A stretch of DNA of 64,000 nt. Origin: Candidatus Poribacteria bacterium. GTDB lineage: Bacteria; Poribacteria; WGA-4E; GCA-2687025. The DNA lies in the NCBI GenBank assembly GCA_018644665.1, contig JABGQA010000168.1, forward strand, positions 20,939 through 84,938, in the 5' to 3' direction. The position numbers and the translations under genes are program-made. The stretch's first letter is position 1. The number at the start of each line of letters is the position of its first letter. Shown here piece by piece: positions 50,551 to 59,373 of the stretch. The notes beneath the pieces are model-generated. The model was given only the letters and a program-made list of their open reading frames with translations. It had not been told where the DNA came from and ran no database searches.

Positions 50551-52649
50551 CGACGCGCGCCGCGGACACGCGTGCGGAACTCCCCCTCATCGACATCGCT
50601 CTGGCCGGCAACCCGAACACAGGCAAGAGCACCGTCTTCAACGCGCTCACGGGTCTCCGGCAGCACACCGGTAACTGGCCGGGGAAGACCGTCGCGCGCG
50701 CCGAAGGCTTCTTCGGACACAAGGACGCCCGCTATCGCCTCATCGACCTTCCCGGCACGTACTCCCTGCGCGCGACCTCGGTCGATGAGGAGGTCACGCG
50801 CGACTACCTGCTCTTCGACGCGCCCGCATGTGTCGTCATCGTCGTCGACGCGACGGCCCTGGAGCGGAATCTTCACCTTGCCTTGCAGGTGTTGCAGGTC
50901 ACCGATCGCGCCGTCGTCTGCCTGAATCTCATGGACGAGGCGCGGAAGAAGGCGATATCGATCGACACGTCGGCTCTGTCCGCGTCCCTGGGCGTGCCCG
51001 TAGTGCCCACGGCCGCGATATCCGGCGTCGGCCTGGCCGACCTGCGGGACGCGATCCACCGAGTGGCGTCGGGCTCCGAGCAGACGGAGCCGGCGCCCAT
51101 GGATATGGGGGAGGCGTACGAGCGGGCGGCAAACGCGCTCGAGCCTGCGGTGAGAGCGCAATGCCGATCCGGGATGAACCCACGTTGGATCGCCATGCGC
51201 CTGCTCGACGGCGACGACCGCGTGCGCGGCGCGATCGAGACCGGTGAGTTCGCGCCGGACACGTTCGAGGCCGCGCGCGCCAAGGCGCTGCTAGCCGAAT
51301 GCGACGCTCTACGCGAGACGCTCGATGAAGCCGCCCATGACGAGGTGGTTCACCGAGTCTATGCCCAGGCGGAGCGGATCGCGAACGAGACGTCGAAGGT
51401 CGTCGGCGCCGGCCGGCTGAAGTTCACGGACACGCTGGACCGCGCGTTGACGTCGCCCGTGCTCGGTCTGCCGGTGATGCTCATCGGGCTCGCCGCCATC
51501 TTCTGGGTCACCATCGCGGGAGCCAACTATCCGAGCCGCCTGCTCGCCACCGCGTTGTTCGCCGTCGAGGCCTGGGGCGCGAGCATCTTTCAGGAGGTCG
51601 GAGTCACGCCCTGGGTCACGGGTCTCCTCTGGCACGGGGTTTACCGCGCGCTCGCGTGGGTCGTCGCGGTGATGCTCCCGCCAATGGCGATCTTCTTCCC
51701 GATCTTCACGATCCTCGAGGACTTCGGCCTGCTCCCACGCGTAGCGTTCAACATGGACCGCGCGCTCAGGAAGGTGGGCGCCCACGGCAAGATGGCGCTC
51801 ACGATGTGCATGGGCTTCGGCTGCAACGCCGCGGGCGTGACCGCGTGTCGCGTCATCGACTCGCCGCGAGAGCGCCTGATCGCGATACTCACGAACAACT
51901 TCGTGCCGTGCAACGGCCGCTTCCCGACGCTCATCATGTTGGCGATGCTGTTCGCGGCGGCGTCGATGCCTCCCGCGTTGGCGTCGGTCGTCGCCGCGGG
52001 CGCCGTCGTTGGGGTGACACTCGTGGGGATCGTCGTGACGATGTGCGTGTCGTGGGCCCTATCGCGCACGCTGTTGAGGGGTGAGCCGAGCTTCTTCACC
52101 CTGGAGCTGCCCGCGTACAGACGCCCGCAGATTCTCCGCACACTGTACACGTCGCTCATCGACCGCACGCTCTTCGTCCTTTCTCGCGCTGTGATGATGG
52201 CGATGCCCGCCGGCGCGGCCATATGGGTCGCCGGGGCGGTCAACGTCGGGGACCTGAGCCTCGCCATGTGGATCGCGGGTGCCCTGGAGCCGGCGGGTCG
52301 GCTGATGGGTCTCGACGGGGTGATCCTCTTCGCGTACATCGTGGCCATCCCCGCCAACGAGATCGTCGTCCCGACGATCATCATGACATACATGGGCTCC
52401 GGCATGATGACGGACATGACAGGTCTCGACGACCTGCGCGCGCTCCTCATCGACGGCCACGGTTGGACGCTCCTGACTGCGGCATGTCTCATGCTCTTCT
52501 CGCTTCTCCACAACCCGTGCTCGACGACCATCGTGACGACGTGGAAGGAGACGCGCAGCGCGAAGTGGACGACCCTCGGCGCTCTGATCCCGCTGGCGAT
52601 AGGCGTCGTGGTGACAGTTGCCGTAGCGACGGTCGCGCGGCTACTCTGA
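50547..52649 (+). CDS. feoB: Ferrous iron transport protein B
   Basis: 700 residues, coupled to the regulator by ATGA. GTPase domain at about 15-180: GNPNTGKST (G1), HTGNWPGKTV (G2), DLPGTYSL (G3), NLMD (G4). Membrane part has the two Gate repeats: NMDRALRKVGAHGKMALTM with GFGCNAAGVTACR, and NEIVVPTIIMTYMGSG. It imports Fe(II). The gene lies in a two-gene operon with the DtxR-FeoA fusion. Confidence 0.97.
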   Translation: MTTRAADTRAELPLIDIALAGNPNTGKSTVFNALTGLRQHTGNWPGKTVARAEGFFGHKDARYRLIDLPGTYSLRATSVDEEVTRDYLLFDAPACVVIVVDATALERNLHLALQVLQVTDRAVVCLNLMDEARKKAISIDTSALSASLGVPVVPTAAISGVGLADLRDAIHRVASGSEQTEPAPMDMGEAYERAANALEPAVRAQCRSGMNPRWIAMRLLDGDDRVRGAIETGEFAPDTFEAARAKALLAECDALRETLDEAAHDEVVHRVYAQAERIANETSKVVGAGRLKFTDTLDRALTSPVLGLPVMLIGLAAIFWVTIAGANYPSRLLATALFAVEAWGASIFQEVGVTPWVTGLLWHGVYRALAWVVAVMLPPMAIFFPIFTILEDFGLLPRVAFNMDRALRKVGAHGKMALTMCMGFGCNAAGVTACRVIDSPRERLIAILTNNFVPCNGRFPTLIMLAMLFAAASMPPALASVVAAGAVVGVTLVGIVVTMCVSWALSRTLLRGEPSFFTLELPAYRRPQILRTLYTSLIDRTLFVLSRAVMMAMPAGAAIWVAGAVNVGDLSLAMWIAGALEPAGRLMGLDGVILFAYIVAIPANEIVVPTIIMTYMGSGMMTDMTGLDDLRALLIDGHGWTLLTAACLMLFSLLHNPCSTTIVTTWKETRSAKWTTLGALIPLAIGVVVTVAVATVARLL

Positions 52650-52693
52650 CGCCGCCGCGTCAGTCGTGCGCCGCCAGCGAATCTGGGAGTTAC

Positions 52694-53767
52694 ATGCCCA
52701 CGCCGCCCGTGCCCGACGGCCCCGACGCGCTGACGACCGAGTGGCTATCCGCGGCGCTCGCGAGCCCTGTCGAGGCGTTCGACGTAGAACCGCTGGGAAC
52801 GCCAAGCGGGCTCGTCGGCCGCCTTGTGCGCCTGACGATTCGGTATCCTGGCTCGCACGACGGCCCCGTGAGGCTCGTCGCGAAGTTCAGCGCCGAGGAC
52901 GGGTGGGCGCACGCGCTGTTTGACAAGGTCGGGCTGTACGAGCGCGAGACGCGCTTCTATCTCGACATCGCGCCACGAGGCGGGTCGTACGCTCCAGCAT
53001 GCCACTACGCCGCCTACGATGCCGATCAGCATCGTTCGGTCCTCCTCCTCGACGAATCCCCCGCGCCGGGCTGGCCGGACCTCGAGGATGAGGACATCAT
53101 CCACCTGGCCCGCGCGATCGCGCGCTACCACGCGCGATGGTGGGATGAACCGCTGATCGCGTCGTTCGAATGGATGCCGGGGATAGCGTCGGGCAACCCG
53201 GAGGCCGGCGCAGATGTGTTGGCCGAGGCGTGGCACGTGTGGCAAGAACGGCTCGGAGCCGTTCTCCCGTCTCCGTTCCGGGATGTCGTCGAGGCGTACG
53301 TCGCCTGCATGCCGCGTGTCCGCGCGGCTCTCGAGCAGCCGCCCCGGACGGTCCTGCACTTCGACTTCCATGTGGGAAACGTGCTTCTGTGGCCTGGAGC
53401 GCGGGACGTCGCGCCGACTTTCATCGACAGCAGTCCCGTGTACGGTCGCGGTGTATACGACGTGGCGCACTTCGGTCTCGTCTCGCTCTCTCCTGAGCGG
53501 CGCCGTGCGCTAGAGGCCCGGCTGGTGGACGCGTACCATCTCGCGCTACGCGAGCAGGGCGTCACCGAGTATTCCCGCGCGCGTTGCGACGAGGACTACC
53601 GCCTGTCGATCCTTGCCGTGATGCACCGGGTCCTACTCTCCACGATGGTGGTCTTGCGCAAGCACCACCCCGACGGCGAGGCCGTCGCCATGGACATCGC
53701 CCGCCAGTTCTCGGAGGCGGCGACGCAGCACGACCTCGTGTCCCTCTGCGAGGCCCATCGGGCGTAG
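52694..53767 (+). CDS. Phosphotransferase/kinase-like protein (APH/DUF1679-type)
   Basis: 357 residues from ATG 52694, GGGAG upstream. N-lobe VRLVAKFSAEDG (with Lys), then a catalytic loop LHFDFHVGNVLL where Phe replaces Gly of the usual HGD, and FIDSSPVYGRGVYDVAHF as the Mg-Asp segment. The changed HGD context leaves activity uncertain. Such proteins phosphorylate small molecules. Downstream of feoB by 44 bases. Confidence 0.85.
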   Translation: MPTPPVPDGPDALTTEWLSAALASPVEAFDVEPLGTPSGLVGRLVRLTIRYPGSHDGPVRLVAKFSAEDGWAHALFDKVGLYERETRFYLDIAPRGGSYAPACHYAAYDADQHRSVLLLDESPAPGWPDLEDEDIIHLARAIARYHARWWDEPLIASFEWMPGIASGNPEAGADVLAEAWHVWQERLGAVLPSPFRDVVEAYVACMPRVRAALEQPPRTVLHFDFHVGNVLLWPGARDVAPTFIDSSPVYGRGVYDVAHFGLVSLSPERRRALEARLVDAYHLALREQGVTEYSRARCDEDYRLSILAVMHRVLLSTMVVLRKHHPDGEAVAMDIARQFSEAATQHDLVSLCEAHRA

Positions 53768-53887
53768 TCCGCGAGTCTCTCCGTGCGCTCGCCACAAGAA
53801 TGCCCGTGCGCAACCGCATCCCCGTCGGCTACATGTATGGTCGGCGGCCCGACTGCGTCGCAGGCGCCGAGCACAACGGAGGTGGCG

Positions 53888-55039
53888 ATGGATTCCCGAG
53901 AACGTGTTCTGACGGCGCTGCGGCACTCCGAGCCGGATCGCGTCCCGTACGACCTGTCCTCCACGCCCGTGACGGGCATACACCGCATCGCCTACGCCGG
54001 CCTGAGGCAGGCGCTCGGCCTCCCCGAGCGTGATCCCGTCATCTGGCACCAGATGCAGCAACTCGCGTGGGTCGACGACGACGTCCACGCGGTCATGGAA
54101 ACCGACGTGAAGGGCCTGCGCCCCAAGTCCGCCAGCACGTGGACGCCACAGGAGCGGCAGGACGACACCTACCTGTATTTCACCGACGAGTGGGGCGCCG
54201 AGCGCCGGATGCTTCGGGACAACGGCTACTACTACGACCTGTGCGCCAGCCCCCTCGCAAATGCCACATCCCCACGAGACATCGAGGCGCACGCGTGGCC
54301 GGACCCGACTAATGTCGGCCGGCTCGACGGTCTCCGCGACTTGGCGCTACAGGCGCAGGGCCAAGGACGCGCGTTCATCCTCGGCGGCATATGCGCGGGC
54401 ATGCTCGAGATGGGCCAGTGGCTGCGCGGGTTCGAGGAGTTCTACATGGACCTCGCGGGGAATCGCGCCCTCGCCGAGGCCCTGTGCGACAAGATCATCG
54501 AACTGAAGATGGACTACTGGAGCCGCGCGCTGCCTCTCCTCGGCGACCTCGTGGACGTCATCCAGGAGGGCGACGACTACGGCGGTCAGAACACGCTCCT
54601 CGTCTCTCCGTCGCTGTGGCGGGAAGTGTTCAAGCCGCGGCTCGCCACGCTCATGACCCACATCAAGGGGCTGGCGCCTGACACGCCCATCTTCTTCCAC
54701 GCCTGCGGCAGCGTCCACAGCATACTGCCCGACCTTATCGAGGTGGGCGTGGACATCCTGAACCCGGTGCAGGTAGCCGCGGCGAACATGGACAGCCGAG
54801 AACTCAAACGCGAATTCGGCGACTCGCTGACGTTCTGGGGCGGGGGTGTCGACACGCAGCACGTGCTGCCGTTGGGGACGCCTGAGCAGGTGCGCGACGA
54901 GGCCAAACGCCGCATCGACGACTTCGCGCCAGGCGGCGGATTCGTCTTCACGACGGTGCACAACATTCAGGCGGACGTGTCACCGGCGAACATCCTCGCC
55001 ATGCGCGAGGCCGTGCGGGAGTACGGCGTCTACGGCTAG
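53888..55039 (+). CDS. Uroporphyrinogen decarboxylase-family (methyltransferase-type) protein
   Basis: 383 residues from ATG 53888 with GGAGG 5 bases upstream. N-terminus MDSRERVLTALRHSEPDRVP is the family's standard start; further on are FHACGSVHSILPDLIEVGVDI and ILNPVQVAAANMDSRELKREF, and LTFWGGGVDTQHVLPLGTP with GGGFVFTTVHNIQ at the end. This resembles MtbA/UroD-like methylcobamide:CoM methyltransferase relatives rather than haem-pathway HemE. Substrate unknown; cytoplasmic. Confidence 0.9.
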   Translation: MDSRERVLTALRHSEPDRVPYDLSSTPVTGIHRIAYAGLRQALGLPERDPVIWHQMQQLAWVDDDVHAVMETDVKGLRPKSASTWTPQERQDDTYLYFTDEWGAERRMLRDNGYYYDLCASPLANATSPRDIEAHAWPDPTNVGRLDGLRDLALQAQGQGRAFILGGICAGMLEMGQWLRGFEEFYMDLAGNRALAEALCDKIIELKMDYWSRALPLLGDLVDVIQEGDDYGGQNTLLVSPSLWREVFKPRLATLMTHIKGLAPDTPIFFHACGSVHSILPDLIEVGVDILNPVQVAAANMDSRELKREFGDSLTFWGGGVDTQHVLPLGTPEQVRDEAKRRIDDFAPGGGFVFTTVHNIQADVSPANILAMREAVREYGVYG

Positions 55040-55058
55040 GGCCGACGCCGGCTCAGGC

Positions 55059-55952
55059 TCATTCGACGCCGTCTCGGAGCATCCCCCACGTCATGGCCCG
55101 TGTCCTGACCGGAGACACGGGCAGCAGATGGCGTGGGATGAACCAGTCGGCCCTTCGTGGCAGCGCCTCGTGGTCGGTGATGCGTGACACGAAGACCCCG
55201 CTGAGGTCGAACGCCGCCAGATCGGCCTGCCCTTCCCAGGGGCTCTCCGACAGCAGGTACTTCCCGTCGGGGGACACGGCGAACAGATGACCGGCAAACC
55301 AACGGTCGATGACGTGCATGGAGCGATCCACGACATCCACGCGGCGCAGCCCTCCCCGGTCACCGATGTAGTAGATTGACCCGCCATCGGCCGACCAGTG
55401 GGCGTCGTACCCCTCCTCCCCGTCCGGTAGCATCGCGACCGCGGCGCCGTCCTCGGCGTCGATCACGTATATGCGGTTACCACCTCCGATCCGTGCCGCC
55501 ACGAGCAGGCTGCGCCCGTCCGGCGCCCATTCCAGGCTGTTGAGTTGTCCGAGGTCCAGTTCCGTCAACACCCGGTACTCCGACCCGTCGGCCCGGTAGG
55601 TGGCGACTTCGCGCGTCGCGACGCCGGCTGCGAGACCTGAGCCGAGCGTCGCGTACCATTGCCCGTCCGGCGATACGTCAGACACCCCATGGTCGGTGGG
55701 GAACTCGGTCGAGGCGCCGGTGTCCGGGTCCACGAGCCTGGGGCCGACGATGACGCCCGACCCGTCCGGCAACCAGCGTGGGTTCGCCCCGTGCTTTGCC
55801 AATTGGGCGTGGCGGCGGCCGTCCGCGTTCACGATGTACACGGACATCCCTTCGTCCGTGATGCCGCCGTACACGATCCGGCCGACCGGCCCGTCGGCAG
55901 CCGCAGTCGCGGCCACCGTCACGAGCAGGGACGTAAGCACGGCTAAGCGCAT
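55059..55952 (-). CDS. Secreted TolB/WD40-like beta-propeller protein
   Basis: 297 residues; signal peptide MRLAVLTSLLVTVAATAAAD. Repeated blade motifs: ANPRWLPDGSGVIVGP, VSDVSPDGQWYATL, NSLEWAPDGRSLLVAAR, DAHWSADGGSIYYIGD, LFAVSPDGKYLLSES. About five or six blades of TolB/PD40 type. Periplasmic or surface. Same strand as leuS, 31 bases downstream of its stop; the functional link is unclear. Confidence 0.87.
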   Translation of the reverse strand: MRLAVLTSLLVTVAATAAADGPVGRIVYGGITDEGMSVYIVNADGRRHAQLAKHGANPRWLPDGSGVIVGPRLVDPDTGASTEFPTDHGVSDVSPDGQWYATLGSGLAAGVATREVATYRADGSEYRVLTELDLGQLNSLEWAPDGRSLLVAARIGGGNRIYVIDAEDGAAVAMLPDGEEGYDAHWSADGGSIYYIGDRGGLRRVDVVDRSMHVIDRWFAGHLFAVSPDGKYLLSESPWEGQADLAAFDLSGVFVSRITDHEALPRRADWFIPRHLLPVSPVRTRAMTWGMLRDGVE

Positions 55953-55983
55953 GGCAAGTCCTCTGCGGCACAGGCAGTGCGCG

Positions 55984-58455
55984 CTACGCTGTCGGCGCCG
56001 TCACGAGGTTCACAAGACGCCCCGGCACGTGGACCGTCCGGGTGACCTCGCGACCTCGCAGACATTCTGCGATCCCCGGCCCCTCCAGCGCCAGCGAGAC
56101 CGCGTCGGCCTCCTGGATGTCGGCGCGCGCTTCGACGCGCGCCCGCACCCGTCCGTCGACCTGCACCACCAACGTGACGGTGTCCGGCGTCGGCTCGGCC
56201 TCCGCCTGCGGCCACGCTTGCCCGTGCACGCTACCTTCGCCTCCGAGCATCCGCCACAGTTCCTCGGCGATGTGCGGCGCGAACGGCGCAAGCAGCAACG
56301 CGAACGTCCGAGTCGCCTCGGCAATCTCGGCAGTGGGGCCCTCCTGCCGCAGCCTGGGTGTGAGCGCGTTCAGCAACTCCATGAGGCGCGCGATGGCAGT
56401 GTTGAAGCTCAGCCGTTCGATGTCGCTCTCGACGCGGCGGATCGTCTCATCACGCAAGCGCGCGAGATCGGCGTCTTCCCCTTCCAATGCCGGGCGGCTC
56501 GCGATGTCTCGCGCGAGTCTCCACGCACGTTCCAGGAACCGACGCGAACCGCTGATGCCCTCCTCGTCCCACACGCAGTCGTCCTCGAACGGCGCCATGA
56601 ACAGCACGTGCACGCGCAGCGTGTCGACCCCGTGTTTGTCCGCGACTTCGTTGGGGGTCACGACGTTGCCGGTGGACTTGGACATGCGACTCACGCGGCC
56701 CGTAGCCGCGTCGCGCGCGTGCATGACTCCTTGGCAGCGCAGCTTCGGGAACGGCTCGTGGAACGGCGTGATGCCCGCGTCCGCCATCACGTGCGTCCAG
56801 AAGCGCGCGTACAGCAGATGCATCGTCGCGTGGTCCGCCCCGCCGACGTAGAGGTCCGTCCGCCACCAGTCTTCCAGCGCCCGCGGGTCGAACGCGGCGT
56901 CGGCGTATGCAGGACTCAGGTACCGCAGGAAGTACCAACTCGAACACGCGAACCCGTCCATCGTGTCCGTCTCGCGGCGACTTGGCTCGCCGCATCGCGG
57001 GCAGTCTGTGTGCGTGAACTGCGGGACGTTCGCCAAGGGTGAGCGGCCGTCGCCGCCGGGCTCCCACCGGTCGATGTCCGGCAACACGACGGGCAACTCG
57101 GCCGCCGGGACCGGCACGACCCCGCACGAGTCGCAATGCACGATCGGGATAGGCGCGCCCCAGTACCTCTGGCGTGAGATCAGCCAGTCACGCAGCCGGT
57201 ACTTGACGGCGCGGCGGCCGACGCCCCGCGCCTCGACCCAATCGGCGATGCTCCTCGCCGCGTCGCTACAGCCCATGCCGTCCCACCGGCCGGAGTGGAC
57301 CATGAGGCCGTCGCCGGTGTGCGCCTCGGTGAGACTCGCGCCATCCCATCCCGCGGGAGCCACGACGACCTGCGTGGGGATGTCGCGCGCGGCCGCGAAC
57401 GCGAAGTCGCGCGCGTCGTGCGCCGGAACGCCCATTACGGCGCCCGATGCGTATCCCATCAGCACGTAGTCGGCCACGAACACCGGCGTCCGCGTGTCGT
57501 TGACGGGGTTCACGACGTACGCGCCGGTGAACTCTCCGGTCATGGCGCCGTCTTGGCGTCCTCGGTCGAGGTCGCTACGCTGCGCCGCTTCTCGGCAGTA
57601 CCGCTCGACGCGCTCCCGGCGCGACGCTGTCGCTATCTCCTGGGCGAGCGGATGTTCGGGAGCCAGAGCTACGAACGTGACGCCGCACACCGTCTCGGGG
57701 CGCGTTGTGAAGACGTCGAGACTGAAGCCACCGTCGACGGACGGCATGGTGATCTCGACGCCCTCGCTACGTCCGATCCAGTTCCGCTGCGCCGTCTTGA
57801 CGCGTTCTGGCCAGTCGAGCGCGTCCAGCCCGTCGAGCAGACGGTCGGCGTACTCCGTGATGCGGAAATGCCACTGGACGAGGTCGCGCCGATGCACGCC
57901 CTCGTGGCCCCGCCAGCAGACGCCACCGGCCTCCACCTGCTCGTTCGCCAGCACCGTCTCGCACACGGGACACCACCATTGGCGTCCGGGCGCGCGATAG
58001 GCCAGCCCGCGTTCGTGCAGCAGCAGGAAGAACCACTGCGTCCACCGGTAGTAGTCCGGTGAACTGGAGTCGATCTCTCGCTCCCAGTCGTACGAGCACC
58101 CCAGCAGGTCGAGTTGGTCGCGGTAATTCCCGGCGTATTCGGCCGTGGTGTCCCTGGGATGTCGGCCGCGCAGGATGGCTTCGTTCTCCGCGGGCAACCC
58201 GAACGCGTCCCAGCCCATCGGGTGCAGGACGGCGTCGCCTTTCATCCGCCGGTAGCGGCAGATGACGTCGGCAGGGACGTAGTTGCGGGAATGGCCTACG
58301 CTGAGACCCGCGCCGGAGGGGTATGGGAAGAAGTCGAGGCAGTAGAACGTGGAGCGGTCGGCGTCGATGTCGGTCGGGGTGATGTGCTGACCGGACTCGC
58401 GCCATCGCTGTCGCCACGCCGTTTCGATCGTGTGGGGGTCATAGGCGTCGTTCAG
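55984..58455 (-). CDS. leuS: Leucyl-tRNA synthetase, start codon unclear
   Basis: Charges tRNA-Leu. Signatures: GLSVGHSRNY (HIGH-like), FTTRPETVCGVTFVALAPEH (editing domain), SSWYFLRYL, RMSKSTGNVV (KMSKS), and a C-terminal anticodon-binding region. Homology reaches back to YDPHTIETAWRQRW, upstream of the first in-frame ATG at 58245. No ATG, GTG or TTG exists in frame before that region. CTG at 58455 is the best in-frame candidate (823 residues); an ATG at 58442 lies one base out of frame ahead of a C run. A leucine leader peptide and attenuator precede the gene. Confidence 0.92.
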   Translation of the reverse strand: MNDAYDPHTIETAWRQRWRESGQHITPTDIDADRSTFYCLDFFPYPSGAGLSVGHSRNYVPADVICRYRRMKGDAVLHPMGWDAFGLPAENEAILRGRHPRDTTAEYAGNYRDQLDLLGCSYDWEREIDSSSPDYYRWTQWFFLLLHERGLAYRAPGRQWWCPVCETVLANEQVEAGGVCWRGHEGVHRRDLVQWHFRITEYADRLLDGLDALDWPERVKTAQRNWIGRSEGVEITMPSVDGGFSLDVFTTRPETVCGVTFVALAPEHPLAQEIATASRRERVERYCREAAQRSDLDRGRQDGAMTGEFTGAYVVNPVNDTRTPVFVADYVLMGYASGAVMGVPAHDARDFAFAAARDIPTQVVVAPAGWDGASLTEAHTGDGLMVHSGRWDGMGCSDAARSIADWVEARGVGRRAVKYRLRDWLISRQRYWGAPIPIVHCDSCGVVPVPAAELPVVLPDIDRWEPGGDGRSPLANVPQFTHTDCPRCGEPSRRETDTMDGFACSSWYFLRYLSPAYADAAFDPRALEDWWRTDLYVGGADHATMHLLYARFWTHVMADAGITPFHEPFPKLRCQGVMHARDAATGRVSRMSKSTGNVVTPNEVADKHGVDTLRVHVLFMAPFEDDCVWDEEGISGSRRFLERAWRLARDIASRPALEGEDADLARLRDETIRRVESDIERLSFNTAIARLMELLNALTPRLRQEGPTAEIAEATRTFALLLAPFAPHIAEELWRMLGGEGSVHGQAWPQAEAEPTPDTVTLVVQVDGRVRARVEARADIQEADAVSLALEGPGIAECLRGREVTRTVHVPGRLVNLVTAPTA

Positions 58456-58507
58456 ACGTGTGTAAGTCCCAAGGGATGTTCCTTTCGGGTGTGCGCCCTG
58501 AAGCGCG

Positions 58508-58531
58508 AAAAGCCCCCGCTGTGGGAGGCTT
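58508..58531 (-). terminator. Attenuator terminator upstream of leuS
   Basis: On the minus strand, AAGCCTCC pairs with GGGGGCTT (one wobble) around a CACAGC loop and ends in TTTT. It lies between the leader peptide and leuS. Its 5' arm can instead pair with the leader's 3' end. Confidence 0.75.
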
Positions 58532-58602
58532 CCGGTGACCGTCGAAATCAGTTGGCGTACGGCCTACAGCATCCTCCCACTTCCCCTCGCGACGAGGAGA
58601 AG
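58521..58602 (-). promoter_or_regulatory. Leader RNA with pause and antiterminator hairpins
   Basis: On the minus strand, CTTCTCCTC (58594-58602, three Leu codons) pairs with GAGGGGAAG (58580-58588) as a 1:2 hairpin; GTGGGAGG (58573-58580) pairs perfectly with CCTCCCAC (58521-58528), which overlaps the terminator's 5' arm. The two outcomes are mutually exclusive, as in trp/leu attenuators. No T-box sequence (AGGGTGGNACC) is present. Confidence 0.7.
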
Positions 58603-58650
58603 GCGCGTAAGCGCGTCGAGAAGCAGATGCGTCGGGTAACCGCTAGGCAC
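58564..58650 (-). CDS. Leucine-rich leader peptide of leuS
   Basis: 28 codons from GTG, with AGGA 9 bases upstream. Eight leucines: codons 9-11, 14, 17-19 and 28; LLLDALTRLLLV carries two Leu triplets. The stop lies just after the GTGGGAGG antiterminator arm, so a ribosome at the stop would block it, while one stalled at the Leu codons would free it. The length and arrangement fit an attenuation peptide. No stable protein function is expected. Confidence 0.65.
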   Translation of the reverse strand: MPSGYPTHLLLDALTRLLLVARGSGRML

Positions 58651-58753
58651 GTTGCATCGTCCTGTGAGAATGGACCCGAGACCGTCACAAGACATGGTAG
58701 CGCGCGCCGCACGAACCCACAACGGTCACGCACACACCCCTCGGGGACGCAAC

Positions 58754-59296
58754 ATGCGAAGCGAGATCGGCTACCGGGGGTACTTCACCCTGGAGATCAT
58801 GCACACGGCTGACGGCCCGCGCGAGGTCCTCCGCGGCGGAGACTCCGCGTGCGTCCTGATCTACGAGAGCGTAAGCCGCCGCGCCATACTCGTGCGCCAA
58901 CCCCGCGTGACGATGATCCGCGAGGACAACCCCGAGGGCATGCTCACCGAGGCGGTCGCTGGGCGGTTCGACGCCGCGTACGGCGTGAAGGAACTCATCG
59001 CCAAAGAGGCGTGGGAAGAGGCCGGCGTTCGCCTGGACGAGGACCGCATCGAACTGCTGAACAACGGTGAGCCGGTCGCGCTCACGGCGGGAGCGACGGA
59101 CGAGCGCTGCTACCTGGCGTACGCCGAGGTCGGGCCCGACGATGTCGAGGCTGGGGAGCACGAGCGGGGAGCCGAAGGCGAGGGCGAGCATATCACGCGC
59201 GTGTTCGTATCGGCCGACGACCTCGAAGGGTACGTCTGCGAGGACGCCCGCGTGTACGGGCTGATTCAGTACCTGCTGCGGCGGCTCGCGGTGTAG
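58754..59296 (+). CDS. Nudix hydrolase-like protein
   Basis: 180 residues from ATG 58754. The Nudix helix reads VKELIAKEAWEEAGV (KEAWEE, conserved REUxEE position with Lys); the preceding Gly and Glu of the canonical box are not clear, so the catalytic set may be partial. The start resembles ADP-ribose/GDP-mannose-type Nudix proteins (SACVLIYESVSRRAILVRQPR). Transcribed divergently from the leuS leader. Confidence 0.82.
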   Translation: MRSEIGYRGYFTLEIMHTADGPREVLRGGDSACVLIYESVSRRAILVRQPRVTMIREDNPEGMLTEAVAGRFDAAYGVKELIAKEAWEEAGVRLDEDRIELLNNGEPVALTAGATDERCYLAYAEVGPDDVEAGEHERGAEGEGEHITRVFVSADDLEGYVCEDARVYGLIQYLLRRLAV

Positions 59297-59373
59297 GCGC
59301 CAGCGCTCCGCCCGTGCCCGTGTCCGCTGTGTGCTAGAATGCCACGAGGTCCACCGTCGTCCGGGGTCGTCAC

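Noticed and set aside
58480..58650. T-box riboswitch ahead of leuS
   Set aside because: The conserved T-box sequence is not found, and a leucine-rich reading frame explains the control better.
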